DNA of 64,000 bases. Origin: Baekduia alba (lineage in GTDB: Bacteria > Actinomycetota > Thermoleophilia > Solirubrobacterales > Solirubrobacteraceae). A model generated the notes under the pieces. It made no database searches and was not told where the DNA came from. It saw only the letters and a program-made list of their open reading frames with translations. The stretch lies in contig NZ_CP114013.1 of NCBI RefSeq assembly GCF_028416635.1, forward strand, positions 5,208,001 through 5,272,000, in the 5' to 3' direction. The position numbers and the translations under genes were made by a program. Positions 36,465-44,149 of the stretch are shown one piece after another. Each line of letters begins with the position of its first letter. Position 1 is the first letter of the stretch.

Positions 36465-38024
36465 ATGCACACGACGGATCCAGTCGGCTTCCTGGGTCGG
36501 GACTTCGTCGGCTACGTGGCCGACCTGGCTGTCGGTGAGATCGACGACGCAATCGCCGACCACACCCACCCTCGTCACGATGACGTCTGTGTCGCGATCA
36601 ACGTCTGTCAGACGTTCCTAGCCGACGCAGCTCTTGGTGTTCACAGTGGAGTCGCGCGGATGTGCGCCGAGGACGGCGAGCACTCAGTCGGCAACGCTCT
36701 CCGCCGCCAGGCGGGGCACGAAGTGCCCGAGATTGTGGACGCCGACCCGCTGCTGTCAACGATTTTCGCAATCGCGCGTGACGTCTACCCGGCACTGCTT
36801 CTCCCGCCGTTGCGCGACCCGTTTGCGTCCGCTGCGCTCGTAACTCCAGCGCATCGGATAGTCATGTCGGCGGTAATGGAGCACCCAGCCGCATCCCGGT
36901 TCGCGGAGGCCGTAAGGGACGACCCACTGTTTGAAATGCTCGGCGATGGCACGGCGCCGCCGTTCTTTATGTTCGCGGCAGGAACGGGCGCTGCCGTAGA
37001 CCTTGACGCTCTGCCGGCGGCGGTCATTGGCGCGGCGGCTGCTCGGTCGCGGCTTCTCGATGCCCAGTTCTCGCTAGGCGGACTTGTCGCGCAGTTGCGC
37101 GCTGTGCTCGCCGATCTTCGGGCAATCGGTCGTGGTGAGCGGATTCGAGTCCCTGTCGCCACAAGCGTTCAGGGCATCGAAGTGCAGCCGGCTGTTAAGT
37201 TCGATCTGCCGTGGGGCGTGCTCCGATCGATGGACCAGAGCACTCTCAATGCAATTGGAGACGCGTTTCCGGCGCAGGGGGCCGCATTCGTGACGACGAT
37301 CGAATGCGATGTCGCAGTCGGCGACGCCTCGGCCCCCGAAGGCCCTCCCACGCCGCGGCAGTCGGCAATGCGCGCGTTCAACACGACGCTCGATGAGCGG
37401 GTCGAGAAGCTCGCGCTAACGCTTCTGCTCGCGAACCATAATCCGCGTGTCGCAGGTGTGGTGACGCGTGTGGTTGCGATCACGCCGCTGTTTGGAGTCG
37501 GCTGGGGAGCGGTCGGCAGAGCCACCGAGCCCGGGCCGGCCCAGCAGCGAGCCCTAACCACCCAATCAGCGGCTGCTCTGACCGAGGCGGCGGCGCTCGT
37601 GGATCTGAGATACGCACCAACGCTGGCGATCCCAACGCGCCGGTTGACGTCGGCGCTCTCCGTACGCCATGACTTGGAGGACAGTCTTGTGGATGCTGTC
37701 GTCGCTTGGGAGAGCCTTTTTGCCGGCACTGACGCAGGCGAGCTTACGTTCCGTATTGCGGCGGCCATGGCATGGCTTCTTGGCGCGACGGTCGAAGACC
37801 GTCTTCGGCTTCATCGAGAAATCTCATCGCTGTACGGCGTGCGTAGTCAGATCTTGCATCGCGGCCGCGCCGGGCGGGATTTGACCGCCGAACGGGATCG
37901 CGCCGTAGAACTCGGCGTTCAGGCGATCACGGCGCTATTGCGCGACCACCCCGATCTCGTAGCCGACGAGAATCGAGGCAAGAAGCTGATCATGCGTGGC
38001 GAGATGCCGGATGCGTCGAACTAG
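36465..38024 (+). CDS. HEPN-type protein of unknown function
   Basis: 519 residues. The last 130 residues have the helical pattern of Apea-like HEPN domains, VAWESLFAG...FRIAAAMAWLLG, ending in the Rx4H motif RSQILH (Arg460, His465) that marks HEPN ribonucleases. The large N-terminal part is not recognised. The ATG is 9 bases after a TAGGCT box (36450-36455) without a ribosome site. HEPN RNases are frequent effectors in phage defence. The 200 bases before it hold no gene I can support. Confidence 0.7.
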   Translation: MHTTDPVGFLGRDFVGYVADLAVGEIDDAIADHTHPRHDDVCVAINVCQTFLADAALGVHSGVARMCAEDGEHSVGNALRRQAGHEVPEIVDADPLLSTIFAIARDVYPALLLPPLRDPFASAALVTPAHRIVMSAVMEHPAASRFAEAVRDDPLFEMLGDGTAPPFFMFAAGTGAAVDLDALPAAVIGAAAARSRLLDAQFSLGGLVAQLRAVLADLRAIGRGERIRVPVATSVQGIEVQPAVKFDLPWGVLRSMDQSTLNAIGDAFPAQGAAFVTTIECDVAVGDASAPEGPPTPRQSAMRAFNTTLDERVEKLALTLLLANHNPRVAGVVTRVVAITPLFGVGWGAVGRATEPGPAQQRALTTQSAAALTEAAALVDLRYAPTLAIPTRRLTSALSVRHDLEDSLVDAVVAWESLFAGTDAGELTFRIAAAMAWLLGATVEDRLRLHREISSLYGVRSQILHRGRAGRDLTAERDRAVELGVQAITALLRDHPDLVADENRGKKLIMRGEMPDASN

Positions 38025-38056
38025 CGCGCCCGCTCACATGCGGATGGGTGAGTCTG

Positions 38057-38407
38057 ATGACTGACGAGACACGCCGGGCTGTCGCCTATGTCGTCGGACG
38101 CCTAGCCGGTCAGCGGGACACTGGCGCCGTGTATGACTTCACGGCCCGCAAGCACTTCCAATTCTCCGGAGAGGTGACACCTGGAAGCGTTCAGGTGTAC
38201 GACTATGGCGCTCGTTGCCATATCAGTGGGTCTCCCAGCTCGATGTACCACCACGGGAACCGGCGCCACCTAACGGTGACGTTGAGCGGGAGCAGCTTCA
38301 ACGGCTACGACTTCGCATCGCGACGACATTTCAACGGAACGGTGTCGGGCTCGTCGATCGCGATTTACGACTTCGAAGTCGGACGCTTCTTTCAGTACTC
38401 GGTGTAG
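38057..38407 (+). CDS. Small repeat protein, unknown function
   Basis: 116 residues made mostly of five repeats of about 20 residues with the pattern YDF/YDY, a basic segment, His-Phe and SG (VYDFTARKHFQFSG, VYDYGARCHISG, GYDFASRRHFNG, IYDFEVGRFFQ). Such spacing suggests a small beta-solenoid. The ATG at 38057 follows a GGGTGAG site; a GTG at 38048 is an alternative. It is the last rightward gene of island A. The 261 bases between it and the integrase contain a possible 36-residue frame ending at 38649 that I cannot support further. Confidence 0.6.
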   Translation: MTDETRRAVAYVVGRLAGQRDTGAVYDFTARKHFQFSGEVTPGSVQVYDYGARCHISGSPSSMYHHGNRRHLTVTLSGSSFNGYDFASRRHFNGTVSGSSIAIYDFEVGRFFQYSV

Positions 38408-38668
38408 GCGGTCCGCGAGGTCGTCGAACTAGGCGCCCGGTACTCGGCTCGTCGGGCTACAGAAGTCCCTCCGATGCTCTCTCTGTCGCGACGCTTTGTC
38501 TGGCGCAAGCGACCGAGGCCGCGGGTGAGATCAGTCTGATGGCCCGAGACTTACTCGACGACAGCCGAGGCCGAAACGATGAGTCTAGGCGGGCACCGAG
38601 ACGCGAGTTGGTGGTCATGGTCGAGGCGCTGGCGGCGGGCGCCGAGTAGGCCCGCCGCTGGAGTGCGT

Positions 38669-39817
38669 TCAGGTAGAGGAGTCGCGAGCGGCCCGGATGA
38701 GGTCGCTCGCCGGCACTCGTGGCTGTCGTCGGTGCTCGGCGAAGACGTGTGCGTACGTCTTCAGCGTCTCGGTCGGTGAGTGGCCGAGTTGTTCGGCGAG
38801 CTCGACGATCGAGGTGTTGCCGTCAGGGATCATCAGCGACGCGAAGGAGTGGCGGAGGTCGTAGGGACGCGGACGGCCGAGGTCGATGGCCTCGGTCGTT
38901 GCGTTGAAGTGCCGGCGCCGCCAGTTCTTCCAATCGTCGGGTCGCATCCAGCCGCCGTCGCTCCGGCCGAACAAAGGCGCGTCGGGTCGTGTTATCTCCT
39001 TCATGTCGCACCAGGCCAAGATGTCCTCGCGGAGTTCCGGCAGGAGGTCGACGGTCCGGTACACGCGGCCGGTCTTCTGCAGCTTCAGCGACCCGTAGGA
39101 CACCGCTTGCTCGACCAAGATGGTGTCCTCGCGGATATGGCGGCGTTCGAGGGCGATGCCTTCGCCAGGGCGGACACCGGCGTAGGCCAGGACGCTCACC
39201 AGCGTGGCTGAGAAGTGGTCGCCGTCAGCGAGGAGTGCGCGACGCAAGCGCTCGACGGTCGCGGGATCGAGCACTTCGATCGCGCGGAGACGGCCTTGCC
39301 GAGGCTTCCGCACGACCGAGACCGGATTGCGCTCGGCTTCACCCCACTCGACTCCGAGGGTGAACATGGCCTGTAACAACACCATCGCGCGACGGACGGT
39401 CTCGCGACCGACTCCGTTGCCCAGCATGTCGGCACGCCACTGCGCGACCGCGCGAGGTGTGATCTCGTCGAGGACCATGTCTCCGAAGCGCGGGGCGAGG
39501 TGCCGCGACCAGCATCGGTCGTAGCTGACGATCGTCGCGCGGGCCAGCCGGGCAACGGCGTCGGCGCGGTAGGTCGGCCACAGCGCGGCCAAGGTGTTGT
39601 CCCTGACCGTGCCGCCGATGGAGCCGGTCTGCGCGAGTTCGAGCGCGAGACGAGCGCGTTCGAGGTCGGCCTCCTCGAACGTGTCGAAGCTCAGCCGACG
39701 GCGGGCGCCGTCCTGGTCGGTCCAGCGGACAGTTGGCGTGGTCGAGATGCTGCCGTCGGTGCGACGCCGGCGTCGCTGCTCGACGCGCGGCTTGCGGGAG
39801 TCGGCGGCGGCGGTCAT
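38669..39817 (-). CDS. int: Tyrosine site-specific integrase of island A
   Basis: 382 residues. A basic AP2-like/N-terminal arm-binding region (RRRRRTDGSISTTPTVRW) and SAM-like core-binding domain precede the catalytic domain, with Arg in YAGVRPGEG, YDLRHSFASLM, LGHSPTETLKTYAHV and its nucleophile Tyr. It should catalyse recombination between attP and the tRNA-Thr gene. It overlaps the excisionase gene by ATGA and lies 430 bases from the attachment repeat, the normal place for such an integrase. Confidence 0.92.
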   Translation of the reverse strand: MTAAADSRKPRVEQRRRRRTDGSISTTPTVRWTDQDGARRRLSFDTFEEADLERARLALELAQTGSIGGTVRDNTLAALWPTYRADAVARLARATIVSYDRCWSRHLAPRFGDMVLDEITPRAVAQWRADMLGNGVGRETVRRAMVLLQAMFTLGVEWGEAERNPVSVVRKPRQGRLRAIEVLDPATVERLRRALLADGDHFSATLVSVLAYAGVRPGEGIALERRHIREDTILVEQAVSYGSLKLQKTGRVYRTVDLLPELREDILAWCDMKEITRPDAPLFGRSDGGWMRPDDWKNWRRRHFNATTEAIDLGRPRPYDLRHSFASLMIPDGNTSIVELAEQLGHSPTETLKTYAHVFAEHRRQPRVPASDLIRAARDSST

Positions 39818-40062
39818 GAGGAACCGCCATCGTCGTCCGAGAACAGCCAGCGGTCGAGATCGGCGGGCCGGATGCGGAACCCACCACGAGCAGCGTTCGC
39901 GCCTCGCACTCGACCGGCGCGTAGCGCGCCGCGATCGATCGCGCGTCTGATCGTGCGCTCGTGGCAGCGGACCCGCTGCGCAGCTTCGGCGATCGTGAGA
40001 TATCCCGACGATGAAGTCTCTGGCGACAGCTCATCGTCGAAGGGCAGTTCGAGTTGCGTCAT
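39814..40062 (-). CDS. xis: Excisionase-type helix-turn-helix protein of island A
   Basis: 82 residues with an AlpA/MerR-like DNA-binding domain (YLTIAEAAQRVRCHERTIRRAIDRGALRAGRV). Starting at the ATG at 40062 after GAAGAAG. It is coupled to the integrase and would bend DNA at the att site to favour excision. The 180 bases to the att repeat hold no clear gene. Confidence 0.85.
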   Translation of the reverse strand: MTQLELPFDDELSPETSSSGYLTIAEAAQRVRCHERTIRRAIDRGALRAGRVRGANAARGGFRIRPADLDRWLFSDDDGGSS

Positions 40063-40242
40063 CGCTTCTTCAGTCGATGAGCGGCCCGAAACACCCTCGC
40101 CCAATCGCAGACGCGAACAGGCAGGACACAGCTCAAACAGACCCTGCGAGACCCCGTTCTGCCCCAACAACTGGGAGTCAGCGGGATGCGCGGCACCCAC
40201 GCTTGGGTGCGGAAAGTGCGCATTTGCAGCGACTCCCTGACA

Positions 40243-40294
40243 AGCCGACGCGGGGACTCGAACCCCGGACCCCTTCATTACGAGTGAAGTGCTC
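40243..40294 (-). repeat. Attachment-site repeat, copy 2 (tRNA-Thr 3' fragment)
   Basis: 52 bases identical to the tRNA-Thr gene from the discriminator end through the T-arm, anticodon arm and part of the stem before it. Divergence begins at 40295. It is the right end of island A and the left end of island B; it is not a working tRNA because the 5' half is missing. Confidence 0.92.
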
Positions 40295-40468
40295 GCTCTG
40301 CTGAGGGGCTGGAACCTCTGACAAATCCCTGTAAGACCCTGAGGTCTGAAGGGATGTCATCGCACCTCAAAGTATACCGGGACCGCTCCCGAACCACCAC
40401 GGTGGCCCCGAGATGGCCCCGGGTAGATCATCAACTTGGACGGGCCGAATCCAGCGGCCTGCGCGGAG

Positions 40469-41308
40469 CTAGCCGCGCTCGTCGGCGTCGGGGCCGAGCC
40501 CCAGAAATTTCCTTCTGAGAGACTGAGCGAGGCGCCAGGTGACCGGATCGACGAGCGCGTTGTGCGCGTCGGCCAGGATGTAGGTGCCGCAGCGGGCTTC
40601 GCCGAGGTAGACACGGTTCTTGAACAACAACGCCATGGTCGTTCGAGTCCAGAGACTGCCGCCGCGCGCGCTGCGGATCTTGCCGTCGCGCAGGATCTGC
40701 CCGGCCGCGTCAAGGCTCGCGCCTCGGGCGCGCAGGGCGAAGGCCTCGCGCACCGCGGGCGCGGTCTTAGGATGGGGTCGCAGGCGGCCGTCGGCGCGGC
40801 GCCGGTAGCCAACTGGCGCGACGCCAGAGCCGTGGACGCCGCGCGCGACCGCGCGGCGGCGAGCGTCGTCCCAGCTGGCGCGGATGCGATCGCTGTCGAA
40901 CTCCGCGTAGGACAACATCAACCGCAGCACGAGCCGGCCGTGCTCGGTGGACAGATCGAAGCCCTCCTGGACCGAAACGAAGGTGCCACCCGCGCGCTGG
41001 ATGCGATCAAGATGGTCAAGAGCATCGCGTAGCGAGCGGCCAAAGCGATCGAGCTTGGCGACGATGATCCCGTCGCTGACCCCCGCCTCGACGCGACCGA
41101 TCAACTCCTGCAGCTTCGGTCGATCGGCGCGGCGCCCAGAGGCGTCGAGCTCCTCGGCCACGTTGAGCAGCTTCGCACCGCGGATGGCACACCACGCGTC
41201 GATCTGCTCGCGCTGCACACTGGGCGAGATAAACGACGGACCGGCTCGCCCGCGAACGTCGGAGACGCGGATGTAGCCATCGAGACGAAGCGCCGTGAAA
41301 GCATCCAT
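40469..41308 (-). CDS. Large serine recombinase, C-terminally truncated
   Basis: 279 residues. The resolvase domain is intact: GYIRVSD with the likely nucleophile Ser16, IVAKLDRFGRSLRD, and a YAEFDSDRIRASWDDARRRA long helix. The following recombinase domain (GVAPVGYRRRADG to LFKNRVYLGEARCG) is present, but the gene stops soon after, without the zinc ribbon and coiled coil of full-length large serine recombinases (usually 450-600 residues). It is therefore probably not a working integrase. It sits next to att copy 2. The 312 bases beyond its start (41309-41620) contain no convincing gene. Confidence 0.8.
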   Translation of the reverse strand: MDAFTALRLDGYIRVSDVRGRAGPSFISPSVQREQIDAWCAIRGAKLLNVAEELDASGRRADRPKLQELIGRVEAGVSDGIIVAKLDRFGRSLRDALDHLDRIQRAGGTFVSVQEGFDLSTEHGRLVLRLMLSYAEFDSDRIRASWDDARRRAVARGVHGSGVAPVGYRRRADGRLRPHPKTAPAVREAFALRARGASLDAAGQILRDGKIRSARGGSLWTRTTMALLFKNRVYLGEARCGTYILADAHNALVDPVTWRLAQSLRRKFLGLGPDADERG

Positions 41309-41620
41309 GCGCCCGATGATCCCCCTGACGTCGTGCCGCGTCGAGCCCGCGCGGCCGGTAACAACGGAGTCGTCAACCAGCGGGGGCGCATCGCGTCGAA
41401 CACCGACCGCCCGTAAAACGTCGCATGGTTCGCGTCTCCCGTAATGACTCCCACGACCCGGAGCCGGAGTCGGCTTCGAGACGTCTCATCGCTGTGGGCA
41501 CTGCGGGTGCGTGCATCGACCCTGCGGCAAGAACTCAAGCCGATAACGCGAAGGGCGCGGATTCAACCCAACACGAAGACTGCGCAATACGCCTACATCA
41601 GGCGATGCCTTAGACGCGCG

Positions 41621-42145
41621 TCACCGGCAGAGGCTGCGGACGGCCCAGGACGAGGACGAGGACGAGGAAAGTCGCGCGGACGCTTTCAACGCCGAGGGGC
41701 GCCCCTTGACGATGACGCTGACGTGGACGATCGTGCCGACCTTCGGGTGCGCCAGCGTTCCGTGGGGCGGATCGATGATGTCGAGCGTGGACTGCTGGTA
41801 GCAGTGCGTCCCCTTGGCGCTCTTGGCGGTGACGAAGCCTCCATGGTCGCTCATCGAGAAATCGAGGTCGGGACCGTAGCCGTTGATCCGCGCGCCGGCG
41901 AGGATCGTGCCCGAGGCCGAGCGCGGAAGCGCCGTCGTGGTTCGGACGACCACCTCGTAGTAGACCTTGCCCGACGACGAGCGATGGAACGTGACCACTG
42001 GCTTCCCGGAGATATGCGGAGGGGCCGAACTGGCAGCCTGCCCACTGGCAGCCACGCTCAGCGACAGAGCACACGCGGCGAGCGCACCGAGCACAGCCAA
42101 AGACGTGCGGGAACGAGCGGCGAGGAGCGAAAGAGTGTGGTTCAT
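41621..42145 (-). CDS. Secreted protein of unknown function
   Basis: 174 residues. A long signal peptide (SLAVLGALAACALSLSVAASGQAA) precedes a beta-rich domain with VVTFHRSSSGKVYYEVVVRT and a single Cys pair region. It ends in a Ser/Arg tail. I do not recognise the family. It follows the next secreted gene in the same direction after a 92-base gap. Confidence 0.68.
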   Translation of the reverse strand: MNHTLSLLAARSRTSLAVLGALAACALSLSVAASGQAASSAPPHISGKPVVTFHRSSSGKVYYEVVVRTTTALPRSASGTILAGARINGYGPDLDFSMSDHGGFVTAKSAKGTHCYQQSTLDIIDPPHGTLAHPKVGTIVHVSVIVKGRPSALKASARLSSSSSSSWAVRSLCR

Positions 42146-42237
42146 TGGTAGGGCCAGTCCTTACGATTCGGTTTCGTCGATCTTAACGACGGCGAGGCGC
42201 AAAAGGTTGCGCCCCGCCGCCCTCGATATGTCCGCTT

Positions 42238-43023
42238 CTAGCACTGAGCGCTGCCAGTTGGCAGTGGGTTGGGGAAGCTCGTCTTCTCCATGAACACCCA
42301 CGAGCCGTGGTCGTCGTCGGCCACGCTTGTGCGGGCCATGACGAACTGGTTGTTGGTCGTGACGTAGCGCCACTCGACGCAGGTGCCGCCGGGCAACTGC
42401 CGCTGGTTGTCGGCGGGATTGTTGGCGTTCGTGAGCGGGCTCACGTTGGCGAAGTTGTTCACGGCGCCGGTGAGCGAAACCTTCATGCCCGTTCCGCAGC
42501 CGGAGCAGTTGAACGCCGAGCCGAACGTGCTTGGGTCGGCCTGCCAGTCGGTCGGGCAGGTCGAGTGCGGCGTGCCCGAGCCCGGGTTGATGTTCGCCGC
42601 CAGCGTGAAGCCGCAGTTGTTGTAGTTCCCGTAGATCGTGCCGCGGTACCAGGTGCCGCTGCCCTTGTTGACGACGTCGAACGTCCCGCCGTTGAAGGCG
42701 GATCCGAGAACGTAGCCCGCCGACGTGTTCCGCAGCAGGCTGATCGGACCGCGGGGGTTCGCGAACGTGTACCGATCCTGAACTCCCAACGGCGTCACGG
42801 TGCCGCCGAACGCGGACGCGGGCGCGCCCTTGACGAGCTTGGTCGGCTGCTGGGGGTCGTGCGGGTCGACCGGCGGGGTCGGCGTGACGTACTGCGGTGC
42901 GACGCCGCCACCTGGCAGCGTCGGGGCCGTCTCCACATATGGCGCGGCGAACGCGGGCGACGCCATCATCGCCACCATGCCCACAGCAGCGCCCGAAGCG
43001 CGTGTTACGTGCTCTGCTCTCAA
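42238..43023 (-). CDS. Secreted protein of unknown function, TTG start
   Basis: 261 residues. The start is set by AAGGAG at 43037-43032: it overlaps the GTG at 43032 but lies 8 bases before the TTG at 43023, so TTG is the better start. The signal peptide ends ASPAFA. The mature part is Gly/Asn/Thr-rich with cysteines (FNCSGCGTGMKVSL; NNCGFTL; GGTCVEW; final Cys) that could form disulfides outside the cell. Family unknown. Downstream of the ACP gene in the opposite reading order. Confidence 0.72.
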   Translation of the reverse strand: MRAEHVTRASGAAVGMVAMMASPAFAAPYVETAPTLPGGGVAPQYVTPTPPVDPHDPQQPTKLVKGAPASAFGGTVTPLGVQDRYTFANPRGPISLLRNTSAGYVLGSAFNGGTFDVVNKGSGTWYRGTIYGNYNNCGFTLAANINPGSGTPHSTCPTDWQADPSTFGSAFNCSGCGTGMKVSLTGAVNNFANVSPLTNANNPADNQRQLPGGTCVEWRYVTTNNQFVMARTSVADDDHGSWVFMEKTSFPNPLPTGSAQC

Positions 43024-43090
43024 CGCAGTCACTCCTTAGTGAGTCGATCTACAAGTGTTGCCGCGTGCGAAGCGCGATCTCGGCGGCCCG

Positions 43091-43360
43091 TCAGGCGGTG
43101 ACGGGCGAGACGCAAAGGCGATGGAGCTCGACGGCGGTGAGCTCTCGCAACTCGGCATCGGACCGATCAAGGACGTCGACGGCGCCGTACACCACGTCGA
43201 ACAACGCAGCGATCTCCGATAGCGCCAGTGAGTCGACGTCAAGGTCGGAGAACGGGCGCGTGTCCTCGACGAGCTCGTCTTTGGGGACCTTCAAGATTGC
43301 AGCCATCTCGTCTCGGAACGCTTCCCAGGAGGGGCGGCCATCTCCGGGCGCTGGTGTCAC
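43091..43360 (-). CDS. Acyl carrier protein
   Basis: 89 residues. FSDLDVDSLALSEIAALFDV contains the DSL motif; Ser44 is the expected phosphopantetheine attachment site. The GTG start at 43360 overlaps the GNAT stop as GTGA. Because it is isolated from fatty-acid synthesis genes and coupled to an acyltransferase, with a fatty-acyl-AMP ligase across the promoter gap, it is likely a dedicated carrier for an acyl chain rather than the housekeeping ACP. Confidence 0.85.
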   Translation of the reverse strand: MTPAPGDGRPSWEAFRDEMAAILKVPKDELVEDTRPFSDLDVDSLALSEIAALFDVVYGAVDVLDRSDAELRELTAVELHRLCVSPVTA

Positions 43361-44058
43361 CGCGTCGTCTCCGCCGGGAAGTGCACGGCCACCCGGGTCG
43401 GCTTTTGCACGCGTTCGGTCTCGAGAACGCGTGCGGCCTGCTCCTGCCACCGTTCGCGATAGACAGCCAAAGTGACGAGATCCCAGTGCTGCCCAGCGTA
43501 GGTGTAGTGGTCCTTGAGTCGAGCTTCGACCTCGAAGAAGCTGCCCAGGCCACTGGCGAACTGGGGCAGGTTGTATGACGGCGTCTCGAGGTAGAGCTTC
43601 CGGAACTCCCAGCTGCCGAAGACGTACTGCAGGAACAACGCGATGCCACGCATGAAGCGTGGTGTGCGGTCGTCCGGGTCGAAGCGGAGGCCGGCGATGT
43701 ACGCATGCTGGTCCTGGAACGAGTGCCGATATGCGAGCACGAGACCGACCGGAACGTCGGCGCCTTCGGCCACCACGATGAACTGCGCGAGGACTCCCGA
43801 CCACAGGGTCGACATCCATTGCTCGGGACTCGGCGTCTGACCGCGATAGCGCCAGTTGAGCGCCAGTTCGTTGTTGGTCTCGAGGAGCTGGAGGATCCCG
43901 TAGTCGTTGGGCGTCACCGGCTGTAGCGCCACGCTCCGGCCGCGCAACGGCGGAATCGGCGGTGCGGGCATCGACTTCGCGCGAGCCATCAGTCGCTCGG
44001 CATCGACAACGAATTGGAACTCGTCTGGCACGCGTACCGCTCCTGGATCGCTGGACAT
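43357..44058 (-). CDS. GNAT-family N-acyltransferase (RimJ/RimL-like)
   Basis: 233 residues. The fold is recognisable from LRGRSVALQPVTPNDYGILQLLE, FIVVAEGADVPVGLVLAYR and GSWEFRKLYLETPSYNLPQFASGLG (central RKLYLETPSYN), typical of RimL-like GNATs, and DLVTLAVYRERW at the end. Coupling with an ACP suggests acyl-ACP as donor, as in N-acyl amino acid synthases, instead of acetyl-CoA. The acceptor amine is unknown. It has its own promoter, TTGACT-17-TAGAGT at 44105-44077. Confidence 0.82.
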   Translation of the reverse strand: MSSDPGAVRVPDEFQFVVDAERLMARAKSMPAPPIPPLRGRSVALQPVTPNDYGILQLLETNNELALNWRYRGQTPSPEQWMSTLWSGVLAQFIVVAEGADVPVGLVLAYRHSFQDQHAYIAGLRFDPDDRTPRFMRGIALFLQYVFGSWEFRKLYLETPSYNLPQFASGLGSFFEVEARLKDHYTYAGQHWDLVTLAVYRERWQEQAARVLETERVQKPTRVAVHFPAETTR

Positions 44059-44076
44059 CCCGCCAAGGCAGCGGGG

Positions 44077-44140
44077 ACTCTAGGGCGGTAAGGGAAATTA
44101 GTCAAAGTGAGTTGTGCAGAGCATATGGACGCCGTAGCGT
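44077..44140. promoter_or_regulatory. Divergent promoters of the acyl-transfer cassette
   Basis: Leftward: TTGACT (44105-44100) and TAGAGT (44082-44077), 17-base spacing, for GNAT-ACP. Rightward: TTGTGC (44112-44117) and TAGCGT (44135-44140), 17-base spacing, ending 9 bases before the ligase ATG. The two -35 boxes are only 6 bases apart, so one regulator could control both. Confidence 0.65.
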
Positions 44141-44149
44141 ACGCGCCCG

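Larger units (their letters stand above)
33358..40242. mobile_element. Integrative island A, tRNA-Thr associated
   Basis: About 6.9 kb between two copies of the tRNA-Thr 3' fragment, with a leftward xis-int pair just inside the right repeat. Cargo reads rightwards: reverse transcriptase, exonuclease-BRCT, HEPN-type protein and a small repeat protein. Codon use is visibly less GC-biased than in the flanking chromosome. No conjugation or replication genes are seen, so it probably needs help to move. Confidence 0.8.

Noticed and set aside
40243-40294. A second tRNA-Thr gene
   Set aside because: Only the 3' part of the tRNA is present; the acceptor 5' strand and D-arm are missing, so it is an attachment-site remnant. 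The same applies to 33358-33400.
41309-41620. Possible small genes upstream of the serine recombinase
   Set aside because: Frames in both strands are Arg/Ser-rich, lack start signals and run into neighbouring genes; treated as non-coding.
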